Shown: one piece after another, positions 1-9,100 of the stretch
How the letters are laid out: the number at the start of each line of letters is the position of its first letter
Position numbering within the stretch: the stretch's first letter is position 1
Assembly (NCBI GenBank): GCA_022703155.1
Contig: JAKLEH010000012.1
Coordinates: 1-32,960, forward strand
Direction: 5' to 3'
From: Patescibacteria group bacterium
Lineage (GTDB): Bacteria > Patescibacteriota > Patescibacteriia > 2-12-FULL-60-25
Length of the DNA stretch: 32,960 nucleotides
Notes under the pieces: generated by a model
Told to the model about the DNA's origin: nothing
Database searches by the model: none
Seen by the model: only the letters and a program-made list of their open reading frames with translations
Program-made: the position numbers and the translations under genes

Positions 1-1535
1 CCGGCCGTGACCGTGCGCGTTTCGATGCGTTGCATGTCCAATGACAAAGGCGCGACGTTGATCCAAGCGGACAGCGTGGGGCCGTTGCTTTGGGGCGCTG
101 ACTGTACCATCTGCAAGTCCGATTCGGACGATTGGCCGAGTTTGTCCGTGGCCTTAACGTTTAGGTTGATGGTGTCGCTGATGTAGTCATTGCCCGTGAC
201 CGCCAGGTCGCAGGCTTGGACCGTGGTTTGTCCGTTGAACGCGCAGACGCGGCGCAAGTTGCCGTTGACCGCGACTTCCATTTTGGCCAAACCGTTTTTG
301 GCCATGGCTTGGGTGCGGATGGTTTTGCTGCGGTTGGCCATCAAATCCAAATCGTATTCGGCCCACAGCCAAGCGCTAACGCCGCTGTCGTTGATGACTG
401 GCGGGGTTGGGTTCAAATTGGCGGCGAAGGCTTTGTTCGTTGAGGTCGGGATTTGGTTGGCGGTTGAAATGGCGGTCTTGAAGCGGATGATTTGCGCCGG
501 CACGTAAGCTTTGCGTCCCAACGTGTCCGTAATAACGGCCGTGGCCAAGATGTTGGCATCGGCGGCGAAAGATTTGCCGTCCAGGTTGGCGGTGCAGGTT
601 TCGTTGGTTTTGCTGCCCGTGTAATCGCACGCGCCCACGAGTTTGCCGTCCGCCGACAATTCGATGCGTTTCAATCCCGCGTCCGATTGCGAACCGACGC
701 TGAATTTGGTGGCGATCGTCGGATCTTGCAACACCACGCTGGGTTCGGTCCATGACCAAAAATGCGTGCCGTTGGACGTGCCCACGATGGTTTGCAGCCT
801 GTCGGCGTCGAACGAAACTCCGTTGACCGCCAAGCGCACCAGTTTGGCCGTAAGCGGCAAGCCAGGCTGGTCGTTGTCAAAAGTCGAAACCGCTCCGCCC
901 AACCAAAAACTTCCGTCCAAGTCGACCGTGACTGTGGTGAAAAAATCGCGCGTCCGACCCAAGTCTTTGACGCCTTTGCCGTCGGTGGCGTAAATGTTCT
1001 TTCCGGTTACGATAAGCCACAGTTTCCCGTTGTAAGCGGCTTGTGATTTGTCCAAGATTTCTTTGGGCAGAATTCCGTTGTTTGTGATTTGCGGCACGCG
1101 ACCGAAACCCGCGCTCTTCTCGTTGGACGTTCCGACGCTAAGCGCGTTGCCGTAGAGCTCAACGTATTTGGTGGCCGTCTGGGCGCCTGGCGTATCCTGC
1201 ACGAAAACCACGTCCTTTACGTTGTTGACCACCCGATCCACGCGCGTCAATCCGGCGTCGCGTACGATACCCGTGATGTCGGTGGCTTTTCCCGATCCGA
1301 TTTTGCGCCAAACATGGCCGGTTTTGGTCAGGTCTTGGCCGTCGGTAAAGTAAAGCGTTCCGTTGACGTTGGCCATGGACCAAACCGGACGATTGGCGCG
1401 TAACGGCAATTGATACGACATGTCTTGCCAGACCGCGCTTGAGGCTTCAGCCGCGTTGGCCGCGGGCGCCACATACGCGAAAATGGCCAATAAGGCGAAA
1501 TATGCGACCATTAAGCGGAAAATGAATGAAAACAT
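1..1535 (-). CDS. Secreted propeller/Ig-repeat protein, C-terminus beyond window (paralogue of 6191-9943)
   Basis: The reading frame runs open from ATG at 1535 to the window edge (511 codons). It begins with a signal peptide: basic start, hydrophobic core, then an APAANA-A type cleavage site near residue 30. The following text (RPVWSMANVNGTLYFTDGQ, then GHVW) matches the same region of the 1250-residue protein at 6191-9943, so the two are paralogues. The N-terminal part is a run of WxV/GK-type strands, as in a beta-propeller. After it come at least two Ig-like repeats carrying the GLxRIEL...NG...C...C signature (Cys pairs in VGACDYTGSKTNETC and RRVCAFNGQTTVQAC). It probably acts outside the membrane in binding or adhesion; the ligand is unknown. 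No Shine-Dalgarno is visible, and the leader is about 50 nt from the promoter at 1593-1621. Certain as a gene; function is inferred. Confidence 0.85.
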   Translation of the reverse strand, partial: MFSFIFRLMVAYFALLAIFAYVAPAANAAEASSAVWQDMSYQLPLRANRPVWSMANVNGTLYFTDGQDLTKTGHVWRKIGSGKATDITGIVRDAGLTRVDRVVNNVKDVVFVQDTPGAQTATKYVELYGNALSVGTSNEKSAGFGRVPQITNNGILPKEILDKSQAAYNGKLWLIVTGKNIYATDGKGVKDLGRTRDFFTTVTVDLDGSFWLGGAVSTFDNDQPGLPLTAKLVRLAVNGVSFDADRLQTIVGTSNGTHFWSWTEPSVVLQDPTIATKFSVGSQSDAGLKRIELSADGKLVGACDYTGSKTNETCTANLDGKSFAADANILATAVITDTLGRKAYVPAQIIRFKTAISTANQIPTSTNKAFAANLNPTPPVINDSGVSAWLWAEYDLDLMANRSKTIRTQAMAKNGLAKMEVAVNGNLRRVCAFNGQTTVQACDLAVTGNDYISDTINLNVKATDKLGQSSESDLQMVQSAPQSNGPTLSAWINVAPLSLDMQRIETRTVTA

Positions 1536-1592
1536 ATTATTTGGCTAAATATAGGCTAATTTGATGGGTGGTTTTAGGGAATTGAATCGTCT

Positions 1593-1621
1593 GTTTTAGC
1601 AGAAAAATCGGTTTTGGTCAA
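1593..1621 (-). promoter_or_regulatory. Promoter of the 1-1535 secreted protein
   Basis: On the minus strand: TTGACC (1616-1621), a 17-nt spacer, then TAAAAC (1593-1598) with TGC directly before it (extended -10) and a T-rich stretch before that. The same layout precedes the paralogue at 9988-10016, the J-domain operon and rnpB. Confidence 0.6.
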
Positions 1622-1626
1622 GGGGC

Positions 1627-1694
1627 GGACTGGTCGACGGCCGACGGTCGAACCAAATCCCCCGTCTCCGACATCCGACCTCCGACATCCGACT
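1627..1694. repeat. Two 4 x 7-bp heptamer arrays
   Basis: 1667-1694 is exactly four units of TCCGACN. 1627-1654 is a looser set of four heptamers around a TCGACGG-like word. The arrays lie between the promoter of the 1-1535 gene and the terminator of the 1731-3833 gene and contain no gene. The same unit in reverse orientation recurs at 6104-6131. Confidence 0.75.
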
Positions 1695-1714
1695 GCTGTC
1701 TTTCAATTACAGGT

Positions 1715-1746
1715 AAAAAAAAACGGAAAGTCAGGGCGACTTCCGT
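1715..1746 (-). terminator. Rho-independent terminator of the J-domain operon
   Basis: On the minus strand, a stem CGGAAGTC / GACTTTCCG (one bulged T) with a 5-nt loop is followed by nine T. The stop codon of the 1731-3833 gene lies within the hairpin, so the terminator overlaps the end of the coding region. Confidence 0.8.
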
Positions 1747-3833
1747 TCGGACAGGGGAACGTCTTTGATGAGGTCGAAATACCGTTCGCGATTTTGGCGG
1801 TACTTGGCCAGCAGGTTACGGGGTTCGTCTTCCGCGGCGTGAAGCCACAGGAAGATTTTGTCTTCCGTGTACGGTCCGCGGAGCAGGCGTCGCGCTTCCT
1901 CGGGCGATGTGCCAAAGACTTCGGAAGGTTTGAAATCCACGTACTCGCAGTCTTCCAAATCTTCCCAGGGCGGCAAGTAGAGCTTGTCCTTGGAGATTTC
2001 CGGCAAAGTGGCCCGGTAAGTGGATTGCCGCAAGCTGAGTTCCGCGGCCAGCATGTAGCGTCGCCACAGGTCATTGCCGATTTTTCCCAGGAACCGGCGG
2101 AACTTCTTGTCGCTGACGCCGTGGTGGATGCGCGACGCGTCTTCGTAGAAGGCTTCGAGGATGATGGCGACCATGGTTTGCCGCAGTTCGGCCGCGCCCA
2201 ATATTTCGCGTACCTGCTTGCGCGGCAAACGGTTGGCCATACGCGCGATCAAACGCTCCAGGTCGAAACGTTTGCGGTTCGGGTCGTTCGGATCCACGCA
2301 GCGCGATACGATGTCCGGCAAGTGCTTGGCCAAGACCTCACGCGGCAGGCGCGACAAGTTGTTCCGGATGAAAATCGGGGTGATTTTCTTGAGCCGGTTT
2401 TCGACCAGCGTTTCCAGGGTCCGGGAATCGATTTTTTGATTGAACGAATCGATCAGCGCTTTGACGGCGGCGGGTTGTTCCTCGCGCGGCATGTGGGCAA
2501 TGCCCCGTGCTATCGCGTCGGACGGCACCACGCCGTTGCCGAGCATGGTGACGATGTCGCGCGTCTTGAGCAGGCGCCATTCGACCTTGCTGGCCCAATA
2601 ACGGCCCACGTCCTCGGTCTCGTCGATTGGCAGCTTTGGGCCTTCGCGAAGCAGCGCCAAAGCCAGGGCCATGTCCGAATCAATGTGCGGGTTCTTGGCG
2701 TCCAACCGATAAAGGATGGCCGGCGGAAAGTCCAGCGGAAAACGTTCGGGCAGCGAACGCAGGCTGGCGGCATACGTTCTCACCATCTCATTGAGGAGGC
2801 CGCGCTCTTCATCCGAGAGCCTGACGCCCGAAGCTTCGAGCCTGCCGAAGAAACGTTTGGCCAGCGTCGCGTCGCTTGTGCGGCGGATGGCCTTGACGCA
2901 TTTGCGGTATTCGGCAATCACGTCCACGTGCCCGCGATTGGGCAGATTGGCCGCGGCCAACAGCAGTTCGGTGTTGAGCCAGTGCGTCTGGACGGTCAAG
3001 GGGACCGGGTTTTCCATGCTCATGTGCAGTTGCGTGCCCGTGTGCCGGGCCGGCATCTTGAGCAGTATGCGTTGGATCTGGATTTTGGCCTTGAGCGAAT
3101 CCAGCTCGCGGGCCACAGTTTCCCAACTGCTGTCGAGTGTCAGGTCGGCGTTTTCCAGGCGCAAGCAATGGGTGTAGATTTGCGCGTTGCGCGCTTCGAT
3201 TTCGTCCAAGACCCTCAAGCCGCTCGGGTGCACGTTGCCCGCCTTGAGCATGCCTACGGCCGCGAGCATATGTTTGCGGTAAGATGTGGCTTGGCGGATC
3301 AGGTTGGCGAAAAACTGCGCGGTCGGCATCTGCAACAGGTCTTGCAGAAGCGTGACTTGCCCTTCGGGCATGGCCTTGGCCGCCGTGAACACGGGGCTGA
3401 CGACTTCGAGCTCAAAGGCTTCGGCGGCTTTTCGGCCGTCGCCGTAGACGAGCGCCATGCCCGCGTTGACCATACGGTCCACGCGCGGCGCCACGTTTTC
3501 CACCACATGGGACTTGGTGTCCAGCGGCAGGTTGAGCTTTTGCGCGGTTTTAAGGATGACGACCCACAAGCCGCTGGCCACGGCTTCTTGGATGGGGAAC
3601 GCGTACCATTGGGCGTGCCCGGCGTTTGTGACGGACGCGCGTCCGTACTTTGCCAACAAGGTCTGCAGGAATACGCGGAACGGCGAAACGTACACCGGTT
3701 TCCTATAGCCGGCGAACGGCAATTCTTTTTCGCGCAGAGCCGCTTCGGCCGCGCGTCGGAAACGGATTTCTTCCTCCATGATCTCCACCCGGTTGGGGTG
3801 GAGGATGATGGCGTCCGTGCTGGTGGCGCGCAT
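1731..3833 (-). CDS. Unrecognised 700-aa helical protein, last gene of J-domain operon
   Basis: I do not recognise the family. The protein is 700 residues with no signal peptide and no membrane segment. It is rich in Ala, Leu, Arg and Glu and looks all-helical, with many short helix-turn segments such as LPREVLAKHLPDIVSR and LPRKQVREILGAAEL, suggesting a helical-repeat scaffold in the cytoplasm. The open frame extends upstream to 3941. I choose ATG 3833 because AGGAAGGA sits at the right distance before it. It is the last gene after the DnaJ-like, 169-aa and 317-aa genes on the same strand. A 160-nt gap holding a strong hairpin (3935-3957) separates it from the gene before, so it may be expressed at a different level. 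The gene is certain from its length and codon use; the role is unknown. Confidence 0.8.
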   Translation of the reverse strand: MRATSTDAIILHPNRVEIMEEEIRFRRAAEAALREKELPFAGYRKPVYVSPFRVFLQTLLAKYGRASVTNAGHAQWYAFPIQEAVASGLWVVILKTAQKLNLPLDTKSHVVENVAPRVDRMVNAGMALVYGDGRKAAEAFELEVVSPVFTAAKAMPEGQVTLLQDLLQMPTAQFFANLIRQATSYRKHMLAAVGMLKAGNVHPSGLRVLDEIEARNAQIYTHCLRLENADLTLDSSWETVARELDSLKAKIQIQRILLKMPARHTGTQLHMSMENPVPLTVQTHWLNTELLLAAANLPNRGHVDVIAEYRKCVKAIRRTSDATLAKRFFGRLEASGVRLSDEERGLLNEMVRTYAASLRSLPERFPLDFPPAILYRLDAKNPHIDSDMALALALLREGPKLPIDETEDVGRYWASKVEWRLLKTRDIVTMLGNGVVPSDAIARGIAHMPREEQPAAVKALIDSFNQKIDSRTLETLVENRLKKITPIFIRNNLSRLPREVLAKHLPDIVSRCVDPNDPNRKRFDLERLIARMANRLPRKQVREILGAAELRQTMVAIILEAFYEDASRIHHGVSDKKFRRFLGKIGNDLWRRYMLAAELSLRQSTYRATLPEISKDKLYLPPWEDLEDCEYVDFKPSEVFGTSPEEARRLLRGPYTEDKIFLWLHAAEDEPRNLLAKYRQNRERYFDLIKDVPLSERKSP

Positions 3834-3934
3834 GGCTTTTTCCTTCCTCGAAATCTTCGGTTGTCCAAGTGGCGATCCGGTATGGAATCGGACCTGTTTC
3901 GCGTCCCCATGCGGCATGAGGGCCCGAAACAAAT

Positions 3935-3957
3935 CCGACACGGTTGGCCCGTGTCGG
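3935..3957 (-). promoter_or_regulatory. Perfect hairpin in the intra-operon gap
   Basis: CCGACACGG, a 5-nt loop and CCGTGTCGG form a perfect 9-bp stem between the 317-aa and 700-aa genes. On the minus strand it is followed by ATTTGTTT, a poor U-tract, so it is more likely an attenuator, processing site or mRNA stabiliser than a full terminator. Confidence 0.5.
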
Positions 3958-3993
3958 TAAAAAAAGAGTTTGCGATTCTCGGTCGGTTTTGGC

Positions 3994-4947
3994 TTAGAAG
4001 TCGACCTTGTCCGCGGCTTGGGCGGCCGCGTCGCGGGCAGCTTCGGCGGTCGCCTTTTCGGCGGTTTGCCGCTTGTCCTCGCGTTCGGCTTGGACCGCGG
4101 CGATTTCCTGCTGGCGGAAGCGCAACATGCGCTTGTTTTCCAACAGTTCGCGCAACCCGTCCATGGCCTCGTCCGGGTCCAGCCCCAAAGCCTCGAGGGC
4201 CTCGTCGGAAATGAGGTTTTCCTCTTCGGCCAGGCCGCCGAACATTGACTGGTCCATGGGCGCGTCGTGATGGTCCGGCGCGTCTTCGTCGAAGGCGTTG
4301 AGTTCGCGTAGCGCGTCGTTGGCCAGGCCGATGAGCAGGCATTCGAGAAACGTCATCTGCCCCACGAGCCGCGCCCCCAGGATTTCCTGGTAGTCGGCGC
4401 GATCGCGCAGCTTCCGCGCCCAAGAGCGGGCCACGTAAGTCGCGCGCAGGACTTTGGTCCGGTCGGCGACGCCCTCGTATTCGTCGTCTTCCTGTTTCAG
4501 TACACCGGCTTGCGACGGCGTGGGCGTTGAGTTGGGCTTGGTTTCCGTATCCTCGCCCTCGTATTCGTCGAATTCGATGTTTTCGCCCAAGTCCTTGCGC
4601 ATAGCCTGCAGGACGACGTCTAGGCTTACGATGTCTGCGGCCACCGAATCCAAATCCGAACGCGCGGCCAAAAGTTCCGCTTGGCGCGCCTTGGACAGGT
4701 GTTCGTCCACGAGCTTTGTCGCGGACGCGTTGTCCGGGGCGTTGGACACCACCTCTTCCAGGATCTTGGCCGCGCCTTGCGGCGAAAGCTCCGCGTCGAT
4801 GCTCTGGAGCGCGGCCAAGGCAGCCTGGGGCTGCGTGGCCACGATGGACATGGCTTCGCGATAGCCCGAACCTTGGTTGATGATGGTTTTGAACAGCGCG
4901 ATGGCGCTGCCCTTGTCTTCCAGACTCAATCTGATGATGTTGCCCAT
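3994..4947 (-). CDS. Unrecognised 317-aa acidic/coiled-coil protein of J-domain operon
   Basis: Family not recognised. It is 317 residues, cytoplasmic by sequence (no signal peptide or membrane helix). The first ~120 residues look helical (Ala-rich). A low-complexity acidic linker follows (FDEYEGEDTE at ~125-135, Pro/Thr-rich stretch, then DDEYEG), then a helical part with FLECLLIGLAND, a second acidic patch (EDAPDHHDAP) and a C-terminal charged Ala/Glu/Arg helix typical of a coiled coil. The repeated DEYEG motif on either side of the linker may be a short docking motif. ATG 4947 begins 1 nt after the TGA of the upstream 169-aa gene, with GAGGA just before it, so the two are translationally coupled. 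Presumably it works with the DnaJ-like protein; that is inference from the operon only. Confidence 0.8.
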   Translation of the reverse strand: MGNIIRLSLEDKGSAIALFKTIINQGSGYREAMSIVATQPQAALAALQSIDAELSPQGAAKILEEVVSNAPDNASATKLVDEHLSKARQAELLAARSDLDSVAADIVSLDVVLQAMRKDLGENIEFDEYEGEDTETKPNSTPTPSQAGVLKQEDDEYEGVADRTKVLRATYVARSWARKLRDRADYQEILGARLVGQMTFLECLLIGLANDALRELNAFDEDAPDHHDAPMDQSMFGGLAEEENLISDEALEALGLDPDEAMDGLRELLENKRMLRFRQQEIAAVQAEREDKRQTAEKATAEAARDAAAQAADKVDF

Positions 4948-4948
4948 G

Positions 4949-5458
4949 TCAGTCCTCGTCCTGACCGTCCACGCCCCCTGCGCCGTCGGATGCGGCTTCT
5001 GGGTCCATGGGCGCGGTGATAAGTTCGTTGTGCTTTGGCGCCTTGGCCGGCGTGTAGACGCCGGGCACGCCTTCCAGCTTGGCTTGCGCCAGATGCGACC
5101 AAACGGCCAAGTACGTCTTGATTCCGTCCTTGCACGAGAGCAGTTTGTCGAGCACCTGGTTGGCCGGATGCTGGGTTTTGGCCACGAGCGGCAAAGCGTC
5201 GCTCGCGCAAAGCTTTTTGGCGCTGGCCTTGAGCTTCTTGGCCGTTTCTGAACGCGCGGCCTTGAGGTCGCGTACGGCCACCGAACCCGAGAGCATGGCC
5301 GCCAAGTCCGTGGTTTTCATGAGGGTCAGGACTTCGACCGACACCTCAGGTTTGGCCAGCTCGGCCACGCGGTCGTCGCGCGTATCCGTGATCGTGCCGT
5401 CCTCCTCGTTCTGCCGGACGTAGACTCCGAGAGCTGCGATGAATTCGCTGAGACTCAT
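4949..5458 (-). CDS. Unrecognised 169-aa protein of J-domain operon
   Basis: Family not recognised. This small cytoplasmic protein starts MSLSEFIAALGVYVRQNEEDG. Its middle is lysine-rich and helical (KAARSETAKKLKASAKKLC) and its tail is acidic, glycine-rich and probably disordered (ending DGQDED). The start is supported by AAAGG about 8 nt before ATG 5458. It lies 42 nt downstream of the DnaJ-like gene, and its stop is 1 nt from the start of the 317-aa gene. Opposite charge of the core and tail is compatible with binding a partner. No enzyme motif is visible. Confidence 0.75.
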   Translation of the reverse strand: MSLSEFIAALGVYVRQNEEDGTITDTRDDRVAELAKPEVSVEVLTLMKTTDLAAMLSGSVAVRDLKAARSETAKKLKASAKKLCASDALPLVAKTQHPANQVLDKLLSCKDGIKTYLAVWSHLAQAKLEGVPGVYTPAKAPKHNELITAPMDPEAASDGAGGVDGQDED

Positions 5459-5500
5459 GTTGTCGCCTTTCTTTCATCCGTAGTGTCCCGATGAGCGTTT

Positions 5501-6019
5501 TCAGTCCTTCACGAAAAGCCAAAGTTCCCCGTTGTCCGCCCCGTTGCGTCCCAATCCCCCCAAGTTGGTCAAACGGCACCAGGGTTTTTGGGTTTCGGGC
5601 AGTTGCAAGCTGATGGTTAGCGGTTCGGCGTAACCGGGCCGTTCCAGTTTGGTTTGGAAAACCGCGGTCTTGGCCGGATGGCTGACGTTGGCCGTAAGCC
5701 AGACTCCGCGTTGGGGCGAAGCCGATGCAGTCGGCAACTGTACGTTCAGGAGGTGCAACGCCACTGGATTGGTGGCGAAGAATTCCTGGATCGAGTTGGG
5801 CGGCACGCGGTGGCGGTCATAGGCGCGACGCGTGTCCACGTCGCCCAATACCTTGTATGCGCGCGTCGCCGCACGGTACTTTTCGAGCGTTGCCGGGTCG
5901 TTGCCCGCAACGTCAGGGTGTGTTTGGGCCGCGAGACGTCGGAAAGCGTCGCGAATCTCCTCGGCCGTAGCGTCTTCGGGGACGCCCAAGACTTCGTACA
6001 GATTGGCCGGTATGTCCAC
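5501..6019 (-). CDS. Small DnaJ-like co-chaperone (J-domain plus one C-terminal beta domain)
   Basis: Residues 7-70 are a J-domain: LYEVLGVPEDATAEEIRDAF, HPD at 34-36, then a helix ending RRAYDRH. J-domains dock on DnaK/Hsp70 and stimulate its ATPase through HPD. There is no Gly/Phe linker and no CxxCxGxG zinc module. The remaining ~95 residues end in LQLPETQKPWCRLTNLGGLG then GELWLFV, which resembles the end of a DnaJ C-terminal substrate domain (LP..., RL.G.G, GDLYV). It is therefore probably a minimal 172-residue J protein with one client domain. The start is GTG at 6019, chosen because a perfect AAGGAG lies 8 nt upstream; that Shine-Dalgarno sits in a small AACTC/GAGTT hairpin. It is the first gene of a four-gene operon whose other members are unrecognised, suggesting a dedicated chaperone for that set rather than the housekeeping DnaJ. 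Confidence 0.88.
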   Translation of the reverse strand: MDIPANLYEVLGVPEDATAEEIRDAFRRLAAQTHPDVAGNDPATLEKYRAATRAYKVLGDVDTRRAYDRHRVPPNSIQEFFATNPVALHLLNVQLPTASASPQRGVWLTANVSHPAKTAVFQTKLERPGYAEPLTISLQLPETQKPWCRLTNLGGLGRNGADNGELWLFVKD

Positions 6020-6064
6020 GATGCAAACTCCTTGAGTTGTAGGGTGCTAAGGGTACGATGCCTG

Positions 6065-6093
6065 AAATTAGCAAAAAAATCCGCGTTTGTCAA
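6065..6093 (-). promoter_or_regulatory. Promoter of the J-domain operon
   Basis: Minus strand: TTGACA (6088-6093), 17-nt spacer, TAATTT (6065-6070) preceded by a T-run and TGC. The predicted leader to GTG 6019 is about 40 nt. Confidence 0.75.
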
Positions 6094-6103
6094 GGAGAAA
6101 AGA

Positions 6104-6131
6104 GTCGGAAGTCGGACGTCTGAGGTCGGAT
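6104..6131. repeat. 4 x 7-bp heptamer array
   Basis: Four units of GTCGGAN, the third degenerate (GTCTGAG). This is the reverse complement of the TCCGACN word at 1667-1694. It lies just upstream of the J-operon promoter and before the terminator at 6141-6172. Confidence 0.7.
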
Positions 6132-6140
6132 ATGGGGAAT

Positions 6141-6172
6141 AAAAACATCCCGCCGGAGGCGGGATGTTTTTT
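6141..6172 (-). terminator. Rho-independent terminator of the 1250-aa secreted protein
   Basis: ACATCCCGCC, loop GGA, GGCGGGATGT: a perfect 10-bp stem with A-run on one side and T-run on the other. It lies about 20 nt beyond the stop codon at 6191 on the minus strand. Confidence 0.9.
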
Positions 6173-6190
6173 GCTTTATTGAGCGCTTGT

Positions 6191-9100
6191 TTACCGTTTG
6201 TTGATGCTCTTGTAGCCGGTCCAAGTGCGGTTGCCGAGCTGGTCGTACAGGTTGGCGCCGTATGAGACGCTGTCGGACGAATACGGACCGCCGGTGAACG
6301 AGCACGTGCTCGCGCCGTAACAGGTCTTGGCCGACTGGGCGTTGACCAGGATTTCGATGCGTTCGATGCCGTTGCCGTCCGAACCGTTGGCCGTGAAGGT
6401 CACGTTGCGGTCGCTCGTATAGCCGCCGTCCGCATCGCTGTAAACGCTGAGCGTGCCTTGCTGGTCCGTGGTGTTGGACGAGCCGGCAACGGTGATGGCG
6501 CGCGTGCCGGTCCAGAAGGTGGCGCCGCTTTCGGTCACGGCCTTGCCTTGGAGCGAGACGTTTTGTCCGGCGTAACCGGAGGTCGCGAGCGCGGCCGTGC
6601 ACGACGGAGCGTAACCCGAGACATAGCAGGTTTGGACCAAGTTGTTGTTGGCGTAAATTTCCATGCGCGACACGTTGGTCACGGGCCAGCCAGCGGTTAC
6701 GCTAACGCTTTCGTTGGCAACGTAGGAAGTTTTGTCCGGGGACAAGGAGAGCGTGAATGCGCCGGCGGGTTGGTCGTTGGTCACGTTCAGGTATTTGGTG
6801 TTGGACCAAACCGCGTTCTCGTAGATGTCCGTGACTTTGGCTTGCACCGGAATCTGCGTGGCGCCGGCCAGGTAATTGTTCAGGTACACGTTGGCCGAGC
6901 AAGTGTAGCTCGTGTTCCAGGAGGGCGCGGTGCAGGTGTTGACGATCGAGCCGTTGGCGTATACGTCGATGCGCTTGATGGTGTCGTTGTCCGTGGCGCT
7001 GGCTGAGATTTGGACCGTGTCCGTGCGTAAGTACGTGGTTTTGTCCGGACTGGCCGTAAGCGTGACCGTACCGTTTTGGTTGCCGCCGTCGTTAGTCATC
7101 AGGAAATATTGCGAGCTGGACCAAGTGGTGTTGCCGTAACGGTCCGTGGCGCGCGCCGAAATCTCAACATTGCTGCCGGCCGTGTTGTCGTAACCGTTGA
7201 CCGTAACGCTGCAGGATTGAGTGCCGTACGCGTCGCCGAATTCGCACGATTTGTAGCTCACGCCGCGCATGAAGATTTCCAAGCGGCGCAAACCGTCGCT
7301 GTCCGATCCGTAAGCCGTAATGTAGCGGCTGGTGTTGCGGTTCCAGTTGTTGTCGCTGGGCGAGACGGTCGTGTAGACCGTGGCGTTGCCGCTGCCCGAG
7401 CCGTTGCCCGTGATGCGCACGTAGAGCGTGCCCGAGGTCCAAGCCACGTTGCCGTTCAGGTCCGTGGCGCGCGCTTTGAGGTACACGCTCGAGCCCTCGC
7501 TGTAATTGCTGCCGTAGAGCGTGGTCTGGCACGACTGCTGCGAGTTGGCCACGTTGCCGAACGTGCATTGCTGCACCAGGTTGTCGTTGGCGTAAATCTC
7601 CAGCTTGTTCAATCCGTTGGAGCTTTGGCCGTAGACCGTGACCACTTGGGTCAAGTCGCGGCGCAACTCTTGGTTGTTGGTCACGTCCGCGCCGAACCAG
7701 GCGCTCAAGTTGCCGTTGTAATTATTGACGTTGGTGCCGTTGCTCGTGTTGTTGCTGAAGTTGAGGTTCAGGGTGTTGGAATTGGCTTGGCGGCCGTTCG
7801 CGTCCGTGGCCACCACGTACAGCGGCACGGTGGTGGTGTAGGGGAAAGACGACGCCCAGACCGACACGGCGCACGTTTGCGAACCGTAAGCCTGGTTGAA
7901 CGTGCAGGTGCGGTAGAGCGAGCCGTTGGCGTAAAGGTCCAAGCGGTTCAAGCCGTAAGTCGACATGCCCAAGGCTTTGACGTACGCGCTGGAATTGCTG
8001 CCGTTGCCGCTCCAGCTGTCCACGCTCAAATTGACCGAGATGTCGGACGAGTTGTTGGTGTTGTTCGTGTAAGTGTTATAGCCGTAATCCGCGATGTCGT
8101 AAGCGCCGAGCCAGGTCCAGCCGTCGCGGCCGTTCACGTCCACGGCGCGCACGTTGAACGCGATGGTGCTACCGTTCGGATAGTTGGTGTCCAAAGTGAA
8201 ATTGCAGGTGTTGTAGGTGCCGGAAACGTTGCACGTGTTCTTGACCGAACCGTTCACGTACAAATCCATGCGGCTCAAACCGGCCGGCGCAGAAGCGTTG
8301 GCCGTGACCGTCACGTTGGCGCCGCGCGTCAGCGTGTGCGCCGAGTTCGAAACCGTCATGTTGGCCGTGACCGGGCCGTCGTTGCCCGTCGCGGTCGTCG
8401 AATGGTCGACCGTGCCGTTGTGGAATTGGATGTTGCGCACCGGAACCCAAGCTACCAAGCCTTTGGCGCTGGTGAGTTTGGCGTTCACGGCCACGTCCGC
8501 GTCGTAAGCGTAACCCGTGCTTTCGATGAACATGACGCAAGTCACGTTGCTCTTGCTGTTCTTGCCGTCGCACACCTTTTGGCGCACGCCGTTGATGTAC
8601 AGTTCGATGCGTGTCAAGCCGTCATACGACTGGCCCACGACCGTGTATTTGGGATCGCTGATATTGTCCTGCCATGCCCAATCCGGCGTGAAGAACGCGC
8701 GGTAGGCGATGTTGTTCTTTTTGCCCGCGGCCGTAGTCAATTTTTCGTCGCTCGAGACCGTGCTGCCATTGGAGGTCGTCACGGTCGTCGGCGCCACATA
8801 CCCAGTGCCTTCGTCCACGCGTACCAATTTGGCGGTCAGGGGAGAGGTCGGAGCGGAGTTTCCAGCCGTTGACAAAGCACCACCGAGTAGGAAAGTTCCG
8901 TTGCCGTTGCCGGCGAGTGACAAGAACAGATCGTTAGTCTGTCCATAGGTCTGGAAGTTCGTGCCGTCGAAGCGGAACAAGTTCTTACCGCTCACGATCA
9001 TCCAGGATTTGCCGTTATAGCTGGCCAGTGCTCGGCTCCAGTCTAAAGACGGACCGCCGCTGATGTTGGTGTAATAATTCTTTATACTGTTACCGTCGAT

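Noticed and set aside
1627-1694. Heptamer arrays as a CRISPR array
   Set aside because: Units are 7 bp, contiguous and without spacers; no cas genes are present.
1614-4214. Long open frame (866 codons) on the plus strand opposite the 700-aa and 317-aa genes
   Set aside because: It spans two minus-strand genes and the gap between them, starts inside a promoter, and its product is low in normal domain text (FGQ/RVH-rich). The minus genes have start signals and a terminator; this is an antisense shadow caused by codon bias.
7076-8872. Long open frame (598 codons) on the plus strand within the large secreted protein gene
   Set aside because: The product is an unnatural V/H/R/A-rich text mirroring the minus-strand repeats. 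The minus frame has a signal peptide, repeats and terminator.
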